Shown piece by piece: positions 8,279 through 16,800 of a stretch of 43,964 nucleotides of DNA. Location of the stretch: the NCBI RefSeq assembly GCF_004310285.1, contig NZ_SISF01000031.1, forward strand, positions 514,593-558,556. Reading direction: 5' to 3'. The position numbers were made by a program, and so were the translations under genes. Position 1 is the first letter of the stretch. Every line of letters starts with the position of its first letter. This DNA comes from Agrobacterium cavarae. GTDB lineage: Bacteria; Pseudomonadota; Alphaproteobacteria; Rhizobiales; Rhizobiaceae. Below the pieces are notes generated by a model, which saw only the letters and a program-made list of their open reading frames with translations, was not told the DNA's origin and searched no databases.

Positions 8279-8782
8279 TTTTCTAGTCCCTGTTTGCCCG
8301 TATTCTTCCTGTTTTTGGTGCTTCTCTGCGGAAGCTTTCAGCCTGGGGACGCTGCCGTCTTCTGCGGCTTTTTCGTCTCCTGCTGTCGTCAGGTTGTCCC
8401 TGCTCTTTGTTGACCTCACTATGCCAAACGGCTTTCAACGGGCGCTTAAAATCCATGATTAACGGGGGCCAAACAAAGTCCAAACGATTGGTAAAGTTGG
8501 ATTTTTGTTAAATATGGGAAGGCCTGCAAATTAAGGATTTTCCACGCAATTTTACGAAAAGTTTACGGATGGATTTAAACGCTTTGCTAACCACGGCAGA
8601 AGCTCGCGATTTTTCAGTGCAGCAATCTTCGGCGTCGAGAGCGTCAAAAAATTCGTCACGAGGCCCCGCCCCATGTTTCCTTTTACGTGAACGTCAACTA
8701 TAAAGGTTGGCATTCGCATGGGAGTTGCGAAGGCTGACGGCCACGATGCGCTGTCGTGCCTGGTTTGGATTGGGAGGTCCAT
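8279..8782. other. Intergenic region between Sel1 and DUF2147 genes
   Basis: These 500 bases separate divergent genes and should hold both promoters. About 8470-8580 is AT-rich. Open frames on both strands here have no family features or ribosome binding sites and I do not call them. Confidence 0.4.
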
Positions 8783-9121
8783 ATGAAGAAATTGACGATT
8801 CTCGCAGGTCTGGCATTTCTGATCAGCAGCAGTGCCTTTGCTGCCGAAGCCATCGAAGGCAACTGGAAGACGGCAAGCGGCGAGACCGCAGCGATTGCCA
8901 AATGCGGCTCTGCCTTCTGCGTGACGCTGAAGACCGGAAAGCATGCGGGCAAACAGATCGGCAAAATGACGGGAAGCGGCGACAACTATGCCGGCGAGAT
9001 CACCGATCCTGCCAACGACAAGACCTATAGCGGTTCCGGCACCGTATCAGGCAACTCTCTCAGCATGAAGGGTTGCGTATTGAAGGTGCTGTGCAAGTCG
9101 CAGACCTGGACAAGACTTTAA
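8783..9121 (+). CDS. DUF2147 family secreted protein
   Basis: This 112-residue protein has a Sec signal peptide (MKKLTILAGLAFLISSSAFA, cut before AEAIEG) and a small beta-rich domain starting IEGNWKTASGETAAIAKCGS, typical of DUF2147, with CVLKVLCKSQTWTRL at the end. The domain usually starts with a G.W pattern and is periplasmic and lipocalin-like; its function is unknown. GGGAGG stands just upstream of ATG 8783. A strong terminator follows directly. Confidence 0.85.
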   Translation: MKKLTILAGLAFLISSSAFAAEAIEGNWKTASGETAAIAKCGSAFCVTLKTGKHAGKQIGKMTGSGDNYAGEITDPANDKTYSGSGTVSGNSLSMKGCVLKVLCKSQTWTRL

Positions 9122-9127
9122 AGACCT

Positions 9128-9158
9128 GGGGCAGCCAAAGGCTGCCCCTTCTTCATTT
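9128..9158 (+). terminator. Intrinsic terminator after the DUF2147 gene
   Basis: GGGGCAGCC (9128-9136), loop AAA, GGCTGCCCC (9140-9148), then TTCTTCATTT. Confidence 0.88.
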
Positions 9159-9195
9159 AGAAGGGTGAGTCAGTTTCCGGATATTCCCTCTCCCA

Positions 9196-9828
9196 TTAGG
9201 GATGAGGCATGAGAACCAGCCGAAGTGCGAACCCGATCAATAGGGCGGCGAAAGTCCAGCTCTGCGCGCGCTGGGCAAGTGGACGTCTCGACATCCAGCC
9301 GCTCAGCAACGAGCCGACGGTCGCATAGGTCAGGTCGAAGGCAAGGCCGACAACCACCAACGTCATTCCCAGCATCAGAAACTGAACGCCCAGCCCCTGC
9401 TCGCCCGGTACAATGAACTGTGGCAGCAAGACAGAGCAGAACAGCAGCGCCTTCGGATTTAGAATATTGGTGAGAAAGCCCCGCCACAGTGCCGTGCCGT
9501 GCGAGGACGGTTGTTTCGGACCGTTGATCCGAATCGCGTCATCTCCACTATATTCCGATCTCAGAATCTCCAGACCAAGCCAGAGAAGATAGGCGGAACC
9601 GACAAAGCGCACCACTTCGAATGCCATGGGGCTCGTCGTCAACAAGGCTGCCAGCCCCAAGCCGGCGAACGCCACATGGGCGGCTCTTGCAAGCGCCAAA
9701 CCTGCGCCTGTTGCGATAGCTGGACCGCGCCCTGCACTCGCACCTGTTTGCAGGACAAGCACCATGTCTGGCCCCGGCAACAGATAGACGACAACCAACG
9801 CGCCGACGAACAGAATGAACTCGCTCAT
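9196..9828 (-). CDS. LysE/RhtB family amino-acid exporter
   Basis: This 210-residue inner-membrane protein has about six hydrophobic segments. The N-terminal hallmark YLLPGPDMVLVLQTGASAG is followed by GAGLALARAAHVAFAGLGLAALL, and NILNPKALLFCSVLLPQFI sits mid-protein, a classic LysE/RhtB motif. It should export an amino acid or derivative by proton exchange. The ATG at 9828 has GAGG seven bases upstream. It is divergent from an Lrp/AsnC regulator 129 bases away, the usual arrangement for a regulator controlling an exporter. Confidence 0.9.
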   Translation of the reverse strand: MSEFILFVGALVVVYLLPGPDMVLVLQTGASAGRGPAIATGAGLALARAAHVAFAGLGLAALLTTSPMAFEVVRFVGSAYLLWLGLEILRSEYSGDDAIRINGPKQPSSHGTALWRGFLTNILNPKALLFCSVLLPQFIVPGEQGLGVQFLMLGMTLVVVGLAFDLTYATVGSLLSGWMSRRPLAQRAQSWTFAALLIGFALRLVLMPHP

Positions 9829-9957
9829 GATCAAGCCTCAAGATAATGGTCGGCGCAAACTAGATCAGGGACTTGAGGCGTGTCCTTGCAAATTGCATCA
9901 ATAGGGATGAGGGTGAAGCATCGTTTGTGCCAATAATAGATCGATTTGTGGTGGTTT

Positions 9958-10449
9958 ATGCCAAATCTTAAACTTGACGCAATTGACCGCCGAATTCTCA
10001 CGGCGCTGCAGCGGGATGCGCGTCTGACCAATGTCGAGCTTGCCGAAGAGGTTGGATTGTCGCCATCCCCCTGTCTGCGGCGGGTTCGTGCGCTGGAGAA
10101 GGCAGGCGTCATTCGGGGTTATCATGCGAGGCTGGACCGCGCCGGCCTCAGTCTTGGATTGACGGTTTTCGTCAGCGTCAAAATCGAGCGCCATCAGGAC
10201 GCTTCTGCAGCAGCCTTCAGAGAGGCGGTCGCCGTACTGCCAGATGTGATTTCATGCCATCTTGTCTCCGGCGAGGCTGATTTTCTCTTGCAGGTCGTCG
10301 TGCCCGATCTCGCGGCTTACGAACGGTTGCTGGTGGACCGCCTGCTGAAACTTCCAAGCGTCAGTGACATTCGCAGCAATTTTGCTATCCAGACGGTCAA
10401 ATCTGAAGGCCCTTTGCCGCTCAGTCACCTGCCCAGCGCGGAAACTTAA
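9958..10449 (+). CDS. Lrp/AsnC family transcriptional regulator
   Basis: This 163-residue regulator has an N-terminal winged helix (LDAIDRRILTALQRDARLTNVELAEEVGLSPSPCLRRVRALEKAG, about 4-50) and a C-terminal RAM/AsnC ligand domain (GLTVFVSVKIERH, VSGEADFLLQVVVPDLAAYERL). It probably senses an amino acid and controls the divergent LysE-type exporter and itself. I start at ATG 9958 (MPNLKLDAIDRR); the ribosome binding site is weak. Confidence 0.92.
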   Translation: MPNLKLDAIDRRILTALQRDARLTNVELAEEVGLSPSPCLRRVRALEKAGVIRGYHARLDRAGLSLGLTVFVSVKIERHQDASAAAFREAVAVLPDVISCHLVSGEADFLLQVVVPDLAAYERLLVDRLLKLPSVSDIRSNFAIQTVKSEGPLPLSHLPSAET

Positions 10450-10493
10450 ACAGCAGGGCCAATACAACCCTAAGACGTTTCGTCTCTGCGGGT

Positions 10494-10511
10494 CTGTCAT
10501 ATCGCTGTGAT
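10494..10511 (+). promoter_or_regulatory. Pho box upstream of phoX
   Basis: CTGTCAT (10494-10500), four bases, CTGTGAT (10505-10511) is the PhoB direct repeat with the standard 11-bp period and one deviation (T to G or C to G in the second half-site). It lies 58 bases before the phoX start, so the gene is probably induced by phosphate starvation. Confidence 0.78.
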
Positions 10512-10569
10512 AAACCCGCTTTAGTTGCCCTCTCTAGAATTGTTCGAAACGACGACAATGGAGAGCGCC

Positions 10570-12480
10570 ATGACCAATATCGACACAAGCAAGCTAAGCT
10601 GGGACGAGTGGGACGAGCTGCAAAATCCGCCCCCAGCCGTGACCGATTTCGACCGCGTCGTCGAATCCGCCATTTCGCGGCGCGGTTTCCTTGGCGGTGT
10701 GCTCGCCTTTGGGTCTGCCGCTGCGGCTCTCGGTACGCTCGGCAACCTCGCGACGTCCACATCCGCTCAGGCACAGGAAGCAGCCTCGCGCTTCCCGTTC
10801 AAGCCGGTGCAAGCGGCGACTGATCACACCGTTCATGTGCCGGAGGGTTACGGCTGGAAACCGCTTGCCAAGTGGGGGCAGCCACTCTTTCCGAACGTGC
10901 CGGATATCGACCCCGCGAAGGGAGTCAGCCTGGAGAACTCCGACAAGGTCTTCGGAGAGAATACCGACGGCATGGAACTCTTCGTGGTCGGTGGTCATCA
11001 GTTGATCGCCGTGAACCACGAATATGTGAACAACGAAACCAACCTCCCCCACCGCGAAAAAGGCATGCCCGCCAATCTGGATGAGGTGAAGATCCTTCAG
11101 CACATGCAGGGCGTGACTGTCATGGAAGTGGCGGAAGGCAAGGATGGCTGGGAGATTGTCGTCGATAGCCCGTTCAACCGCCGTATTCACCACAACACAC
11201 CGATGAAGCTTTCGGGACCCGCTGCCGGCTCCGATCTCGTCAAGACCGCAGCCGACCCGAAGGGTGTCGACTGTCTTGGCACCTTCAACAATTGCGGCGC
11301 CGGTCGCACGCCTTGGGGCACCTATCTGACCTGCGAAGAAAACTTCAACGGCTATTTCGGCTCCACCGATGCCAACTTCAAAATGCCGGATGACTATAAG
11401 CGCTACGGCATCGCCGCCGAGACACGCTACGGTTACGAGAAGTTCGACGAGCGCTTCGATGTATCGAAGCACCCGAACGAGCCGCGTCGTGCTGGCTATG
11501 TCGTGGAGATCGATCCGTCCAACGCTTCTTCCACGCCGATCAAGCGCACCGCACTTGGCCGCATCAAGCATGAAAATGCTGCCGTGGTCGTAGCGCGCGA
11601 TGGCCGTGTCGTGGTTTACATGGGCGACGATGAGCGCGGCGAGTTCCTCTATAAGTTCGTCTCCAATGGCATCTATGTGCCAGGCGGTGACACCTCGAAA
11701 CTTTTGGACGAAGGCACGCTTTACGTGGCGAAGTTTACCGATGACGGCAATGGCGAGTGGGTGGCTCTGACGCCGGAAACGACCGGAATGAAGCCGGATG
11801 AAATCTCCGTCTTCACCCGCCAGGCAGCCTCAAAGGTTGGCGCCACGACCATGGACCGCCCGGAATGGGTGGCAATCAACCCCGTCGCCATCGAAGCCTA
11901 TTGCGCGCTGACCAACAACAGCCGCCGCGGCGAAGTCAAGGACGGCAAGATGCGCACCAATGCCGGTGGCGATGTCATGGCTGTCAACGCCGCCAATCCG
12001 CGCGAGAAAAACGAATATGGCCAGATCGTTCGCTGGTATCCTGCTAATGACGATCACGCCGACGGCAAGTTCAAGTGGGATCTCTTCTGCATGGCCGGTA
12101 ATCCGGATGTGCACAAGGACGCCTATGCGGGCTCCTCCAACATCAACTCCGGCAACATGTTCAACTCGCCGGACGGCATGATGTTCGACTCCACCGGCCT
12201 TCTCTGGATCCAGACCGATGGCGAAGACAGCAATGAAGGCCAGTTTGCCGGTCAGGGCAACAACCAGATGCTGGCGGGCGACCCGGTTACCGGCCGCATC
12301 GAGCGTTTCCTGACGGCGCCAAAGGGTTCGGAAGTGACCGGCCAGACATGGTCGGCCGACAAGCGCACCCACTTCGTCGGTATCCAGCATCCGGATGCCC
12401 CCTTCCCCGATGGAGAAGGCAAGCTGCCGCGTTCGACCGTTATTGCGATCAAGCGAAACGACAATGCAATGATTGGCTAA
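10570..12480 (+). CDS. phoX: PhoX family alkaline phosphatase, Tat-exported
   Basis: This 636-residue protein fits PhoX (DUF839), which removes phosphate from organic esters in the periplasm using calcium and iron. A twin-arginine signal, SRRGFLGGVLAFGSAAAALG (about 36-55), ends near TSAQAQEA. Family landmarks include PEGYGWKPLAKWGQPLF, VNHEYVNNE, CGAGRTPWGTYLTCEENFNGYF, GRIKHENAAVVV, VYMGDDERGEFLYKFVS, RPEWVAINP and SPDGMMFDSTGLLWIQTDG. I start at ATG 10570, five to six bases after GGAGAG; an in-frame ATG at 10525 would bury the Tat signal further in. A Pho box precedes it and a terminator follows. Confidence 0.93.
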   Translation: MTNIDTSKLSWDEWDELQNPPPAVTDFDRVVESAISRRGFLGGVLAFGSAAAALGTLGNLATSTSAQAQEAASRFPFKPVQAATDHTVHVPEGYGWKPLAKWGQPLFPNVPDIDPAKGVSLENSDKVFGENTDGMELFVVGGHQLIAVNHEYVNNETNLPHREKGMPANLDEVKILQHMQGVTVMEVAEGKDGWEIVVDSPFNRRIHHNTPMKLSGPAAGSDLVKTAADPKGVDCLGTFNNCGAGRTPWGTYLTCEENFNGYFGSTDANFKMPDDYKRYGIAAETRYGYEKFDERFDVSKHPNEPRRAGYVVEIDPSNASSTPIKRTALGRIKHENAAVVVARDGRVVVYMGDDERGEFLYKFVSNGIYVPGGDTSKLLDEGTLYVAKFTDDGNGEWVALTPETTGMKPDEISVFTRQAASKVGATTMDRPEWVAINPVAIEAYCALTNNSRRGEVKDGKMRTNAGGDVMAVNAANPREKNEYGQIVRWYPANDDHADGKFKWDLFCMAGNPDVHKDAYAGSSNINSGNMFNSPDGMMFDSTGLLWIQTDGEDSNEGQFAGQGNNQMLAGDPVTGRIERFLTAPKGSEVTGQTWSADKRTHFVGIQHPDAPFPDGEGKLPRSTVIAIKRNDNAMIG

Positions 12481-12504
12481 GGCTCAAGAAGACGACACGA
12501 CGTG

Positions 12505-12540
12505 GAGGCGCCGTTCATTGCGGCGCCTCTTCGCATTTTA
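12505..12540 (+). terminator. Terminator after phoX
   Basis: GAGGCGCCG (12505-12513), a 7-base loop, CGGCGCCTC (12521-12529), then TTCGCATTTTA. Confidence 0.8.
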
Positions 12541-12696
12541 CTCAGCAGACGCAACGACCATCACAAGTCTTGACGTCTCCCAGAACGCTGGAGGTTCGTG
12601 AGGCTTGGTATTTTTTATCGGCGGCTGGACAACGCCGAGCCGGTCAGGTCTGCACGTAAATCAGAATCTTCTAACGCATTGAACTCTCGAGGTTGA

Positions 12697-13899
<1,203 letters not shown>

Positions 13900-14286
13900 G
13901 GCACCCTGCGTTCTTCTGGGCGCAGAAGTGACGCGTTTACTGTTTTGAAGTGCGTCGTTCTTTTCCGAAAATCGATTTCGGTTTTCGGGCCGACACCGTA
14001 GTGGCCCCATGATTGCACCAGCCGTCTCGACATCTTTTTGCGCGCGACGGCTGGTCCAAACGATGCGATATGTGAGTGGCGATGGGAAAAGCTTAAGACA
14101 CGGTTTCTGGCGCCGATTTCCATTCCGTCCTTGCAAAACCGAAAATTGAGCCTATATTGAATTTATCGACCATTGCTTGTGACGTCGGTCCAGAGCCTAG
14201 CTCCCGTCGGATTTCCTCTCAAAACATCGATCTAATCCCGCAAGGTATTTCGGGACAAACAACGATTGCTACGAAAGGAAATCGTT
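13900..14286. other. Intergenic region with hairpins and the cspA leader
   Basis: These 387 bases hold two hairpins: an imperfect one near 13965-13990 (CCGAAAA paired with TTTTCGG), like the first half of the repeat at 15173, and a 10-bp perfect stem ACCAGCCGTC (14017-14026) with GACGGCTGGT (14046-14055). The stretch from about 14150 to 14286 is probably the cspA promoter and 5' leader. No T-run follows the second hairpin. Confidence 0.5.
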
Positions 14287-14496
14287 ATGAACACTGGTAC
14301 TGTAAAGTGGTTCAACGCCACCAAGGGCTTCGGCTTCATTCAGCCTGACAACGGCAGCACGGACGTTTTCGTTCACATTTCCGCTGTTGAACGTGCGGGC
14401 ATGCGCTCGCTCGTCGACGGTCAGAAGATCAGCTTTGACATTGTTCAGGACCGCAAGTCCGGCAAGAACTCTGCTGACAATCTTCAGGCGGCATAA
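14287..14496 (+). CDS. cspA: Cold-shock protein CspA
   Basis: This 69-residue single cold-shock domain binds single-stranded nucleic acid and acts as an RNA chaperone. RNP1 is KGFGFI and RNP2 is VFVHIS, in [20 protein letters not shown] and [20 protein letters not shown] stands upstream of ATG 14287. It is the first gene of a cspA-ORF2-rpsU cluster matching the cold-shock operon described in Sinorhizobium meliloti (from memory). A terminator at 14558 would yield a short cspA transcript plus read-through. Confidence 0.95.
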   Translation: MNTGTVKWFNATKGFGFIQPDNGSTDVFVHISAVERAGMRSLVDGQKISFDIVQDRKSGKNSADNLQAA

Positions 14497-14557
14497 ATTG
14501 TTTCTCGCTGACGCTGACCACGGATGTACTGGCAGCAGACGCTGAGTGACTGAAGAA

Positions 14558-14588
14558 AGGTCGGGCCTATCGCTCGGCCTTTTGTCTT
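14558..14588 (+). terminator. Leaky terminator between cspA and ORF2
   Basis: AGGTCGGGC (14558-14566) pairs with GCTCGGCCT (14572-14580), including G-U pairs, with loop CTATC, followed by TTTGTCTTTA. It lies 62 bases past cspA and 20 before the next start, so it may set the ratio of cspA-only to full-operon RNA. Confidence 0.7.
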
Positions 14589-14608
14589 TATGGCTTAGGA
14601 GAACCCTG

Positions 14609-14893
14609 ATGCCAAAAACGCCTTACAAAACCGGCAATATCATCGTCTTGAAGCCCAGAAGTAACGGCGGTCATGCCTCCCAGCAGAGCGCCCGGGTTAT
14701 CGCGGCAATGCCGGAAACACAGGGAAGCAGACGTTACCGTATTCGGCTCGACGGCGAAAATTTTGATCGCACGGTTAGTCAGGACGATATCGATCTTGCG
14801 GCAACGGCCAAGCAGACGCCTGTTGCCGTTGCTACCAAAGTCTCCGAACCGGGCGGTTGGATCAACCACGACCTCGTCCGAACACGAAAATAG
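14609..14893 (+). CDS. Conserved hypothetical protein, ORF2 of the cold-shock operon
   Basis: This 94-residue protein (about 10 kDa) is basic and lacks a signal peptide: MPKTPYKTGNIIVLKPRSNG, then RYRIRLDGENFDRTVSQDDID. It lies between cspA and rpsU, where S. meliloti has a roughly 10.6-kDa ORF2 of unknown function. The middle part looks like a small beta-sheet domain. GGAG precedes ATG 14609. Function unknown; the context suggests a role in translation or RNA handling in the cold. Confidence 0.75.
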   Translation: MPKTPYKTGNIIVLKPRSNGGHASQQSARVIAAMPETQGSRRYRIRLDGENFDRTVSQDDIDLAATAKQTPVAVATKVSEPGGWINHDLVRTRK

Positions 14894-14921
14894 CGGTGTA
14901 GAACCGAGTTAGGAAAAGCCT

Positions 14922-15158
14922 TTGCAAGTCCTCGTTAGAGATAACAATGTCGATCAAGCGCTTCGCGTACTGAAGAAGAAGATGCAGCGCGAAGGCCTGC
15001 TACGCGAAATGCGTGCGCGCCAGTCTTACGAGAAGCCTTCGGAAAAGCGCGTTCGCGAACAGGCCGAAGCCGTTCGTCGCCATCGCAAGCTCGCGAAGAA
15101 GAAGATGCAGCGTGAAGGCCTTCTGCCTGCACCGAAGAAAGCTGTCCGCACGCGCTGA
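14922..15158 (+). CDS. rpsU: 30S ribosomal protein S21
   Basis: This 78-residue protein is S21: [40 protein letters not shown], then a basic tail. It joins the small subunit near the anti-SD end of 16S rRNA. The internal pattern [10 protein letters not shown] occurs twice (near 18 and 60). The start is TTG with AGGA upstream, so initiation is probably weak. It follows cspA and ORF2 in the same direction. Confidence 0.95.
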   Translation: MQVLVRDNNVDQALRVLKKKMQREGLLREMRARQSYEKPSEKRVREQAEAVRRHRKLAKKKMQREGLLPAPKKAVRTR

Positions 15159-15172
15159 CAGCAACATCATCG

Positions 15173-15264
15173 TTCCGAAAATCGAGCTCGATTTTCAGAG
15201 AACACGATGGGTAGATTGAAGTAAGAGCGTCCTTTGTGCGTCTAGAGAGACGCACAGCGCTCTA
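15173..15264 (+). repeat. Rhizobial intergenic palindromic element, family 2, copy 1
   Basis: The element starts TTCCGAAAATCGAGCTCG (AAAATCGAGCTCGATTTT is a perfect palindrome) and ends in a long hairpin, 15224-15263. In the hairpin AGAGCG pairs with CGCTCT and TGTGCGTCT with AGACGCACA around loop AGAG. Related copies are at 23788-23878 and 31899-31995. It lies 14 bases past the rpsU stop. Confidence 0.75.
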
Positions 15265-15285
15265 TCGCAATGAAAGGGTTTCAAA

Positions 15286-15507
15286 ATGACCGCTACGAAA
15301 GATGAATTCTTCAAGCCCGGCAAACTGACCCCTCAGCAAAAAGCCTCCGCAACCAATGATGCCGTTTCTCAGATTCTGGCTGCGGAAACCGCACAGCGCC
15401 TGAAGAAGACCGAACGGCTGCGTGAAGCACGCCTTGCGCGCGAAGCCGAGACCGTCATCGTCACACCAGCCGCGCCGGCGAAGAAGAAAGCCAAAGCTCG
15501 GGCTTGA
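15286..15507 (+). CDS. Hypothetical protein, short, Ala/Lys-rich
   Basis: This 73-residue protein starts MTATKDEFFKPGKLTPQQKA and ends in a basic Ala-Pro-Lys tail (PAAPAKKKAKARA). The centre (ILAAETAQRLKKTERLREARLAREAE) is a charged helix. GAAAGGG lies upstream of the ATG and a strong terminator follows. I do not recognise a family; the tail suggests nucleic-acid contact. It may be co-transcribed with rpsU through the repeat element. Confidence 0.7.
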   Translation: MTATKDEFFKPGKLTPQQKASATNDAVSQILAAETAQRLKKTERLREARLAREAETVIVTPAAPAKKKAKARA

Positions 15508-15564
15508 TATCACGACGTGCAAAATCGAGAGGCGGCTAAGGCCGACACTCGTTCACTCTTCAGT

Positions 15565-15590
15565 AGGCGCCATTCTCTGGCGCCTTTTTA
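15565..15590 (+). terminator. Intrinsic terminator of the cold-shock region
   Basis: AGGCGCC (15565-15571), loop ATTCTCT, GGCGCCT (15579-15585), then TTTTTA. Confidence 0.9.
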
Positions 15591-15675
15591 TTGTGGTGAA
15601 GAGTCAAGAGCTAGAGGGAGGTAACGGTCCCGAGGCTAAGTTCTCATTCTTGCTCCCTCCCCCCAACTAAGTCGG

Positions 15676-15775
15676 AGCACGTCGCGCAAAACTGGTCACA
15701 GGTTTTGCGATAACGATATGCGATAAAAGAAGGACCTAAAGCGTAAGGAGCGAACCTGAAAGATTGCGACACGCT
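15676..15775 (-). repeat. RIME-like intergenic element, copy 1
   Basis: On the minus strand it begins AGCGTGTCGCAATCTTTCAG directly after the GNAT stop codon (TAA, 15778-15776). It holds two palindromes: AAGCGT with ACGCTT, and ATCGCAAAACC with GGTTTTGCG-like arms. It matches 26300-26399 at about 82 of 100 positions, ungapped (hand count). It resembles the rhizobial intergenic mosaic elements. Confidence 0.8.
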
Positions 15776-16255
15776 TTAAGCAAGCAAGAGCCTCATATCA
15801 TAACAATCGAGCCCCGGCCCGAAGCCATCCGGTGTGATTTTCGTGACCACAAAGCCGTGACGCGCATAAAATCCATGCGTCCGCTGACTTGTTGAAAGCA
15901 CAACCTTGGCAAGGTTGGGCGTTTCCTCTGCAATCTTGATCCGGTCACGGGTCATGCGGGTTCCGACACCTCTTCCGTGAAATGCTCGATCCACCATCCC
16001 CCAGGCAAACGACGCCCGTTGGTTTGTTGCGTCCAATTCGAGGCCGTGGCAGGCGACGACTGCGCCATCCAACGTCGATACGAAGTAGAGATAGCGGAGC
16101 GGATCCTTCGTCTCAAGGAATTGAACAAACTGCTCGCGTTCGGCCGGCGCGAAGTACCTCGGAACATTGCTCTCGAAGATTGAGAGGCAGGACGAGAAAG
16201 CTCCTGCGACGTTCGCGCGTCGCAACTGCTTGACGCTCCCCGCCCGTCGCCACAC
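15776..16255 (-). CDS. GNAT family N-acetyltransferase
   Basis: This 159-residue protein has the GNAT core: RYLYFVSTLDGAVVACHGLE (beta strands), the acetyl-CoA motif HGRGVGTRMTRDRIKIAEE, and the late strand FYARHGFVVTKITPDGFGPG. It would transfer an acetyl group to an unknown amine. The start is GTG 16255 with GGGA upstream. Its stop codon directly abuts a RIME-like element. Confidence 0.85.
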   Translation of the reverse strand: MWRRAGSVKQLRRANVAGAFSSCLSIFESNVPRYFAPAEREQFVQFLETKDPLRYLYFVSTLDGAVVACHGLELDATNQRASFAWGMVDRAFHGRGVGTRMTRDRIKIAEETPNLAKVVLSTSQRTHGFYARHGFVVTKITPDGFGPGLDCYDMRLLLA

Positions 16256-16370
16256 GCAATCCCGTTAACGTCCCTGAACCCCACATGAACCTGCCTCTCA
16301 GGGTCGGTTCAGTCCAACTGTGGCAATGTCATGTCCAGAGTAAGGGACGGCAACAACAAGGGGAATGGAC

Positions 16371-16541
16371 ATGGCAATCTTGATACGTCGCTTCAGCATC
16401 ATCGTTCTTCTGATGGCGATTTTCGCCATCTCGTTCGCCGCCCTTGTGGTCAATCCTAATCGCAGCTTCCAGCGCATCAGTGTCGGCACTGCCTATACTT
16501 GCCAGCATGGCTTTTCGCCCAGCTGCCACGTGACCTTGTGA
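16371..16541 (+). CDS. Small membrane protein (56 aa)
   Basis: ATG 16371 has AAGGGG seven bases upstream. The product starts MAILIRRFSIIVLLMAIFAI, has one membrane segment (about 8-27), and ends with a short tail containing two cysteines (YTCQHGFSPSCHVTL). Positive charge before the segment predicts the N-terminus in the cytoplasm and the cysteine tail in the periplasm, where it could form a disulphide. It is too short for routine gene calling but has a clear SD. It is followed 8 bases later by another small membrane protein. Confidence 0.55.
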   Translation: MAILIRRFSIIVLLMAIFAISFAALVVNPNRSFQRISVGTAYTCQHGFSPSCHVTL

Positions 16542-16549
16542 GGCCGGCA

Positions 16550-16723
16550 ATGAACAGAAACTTTTCCAACGCCCTCTTCTCCGGACTTCGGGTGTTCATC
16601 ATGGCGTCGGTTTTTCTAGGTCCATTTGCAGGACTTGCCGTCTACAAGGCCGATCCAAGGCCGGTCTCCAAAGGTGTCGGCTTTGTGTTGCTGATGAGCT
16701 TGCAGCGCGGGGCTATCGGCTGA
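16550..16723 (+). CDS. Small membrane protein (57 aa)
   Basis: ATG 16550 has GAGG seven bases upstream. The product MNRNFSNALFSGLRVFIMAS continues with VFLGPFAGLAVYKADPRPVS and ends LLMSLQRGAIG. The segment from about 13 to 36 is hydrophobic. It is in an apparent two-gene unit with the preceding small membrane protein and ends in a terminator. I recognise no family. Confidence 0.55.
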   Translation: MNRNFSNALFSGLRVFIMASVFLGPFAGLAVYKADPRPVSKGVGFVLLMSLQRGAIG

Positions 16724-16746
16724 GCCGGTTTTTGCCGGCTTTTTCA
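16723..16746 (+). terminator. Terminator after the small membrane-protein pair
   Basis: AGCCGG (16723-16728), loop TTTTTG, CCGGCT (16735-16740), then TTTTC. It overlaps the last base of the second small gene. Confidence 0.75.
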
Positions 16747-16800
16747 AAATGCACATATTTCTGTCGCTTGCCTGTCGAAATAGGCTCCCTATAATGGGCC

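Noticed and set aside
10594..11571. 325-residue minus-strand frame
   Set aside because: It lies fully inside phoX antisense, and phoX has clear family motifs.
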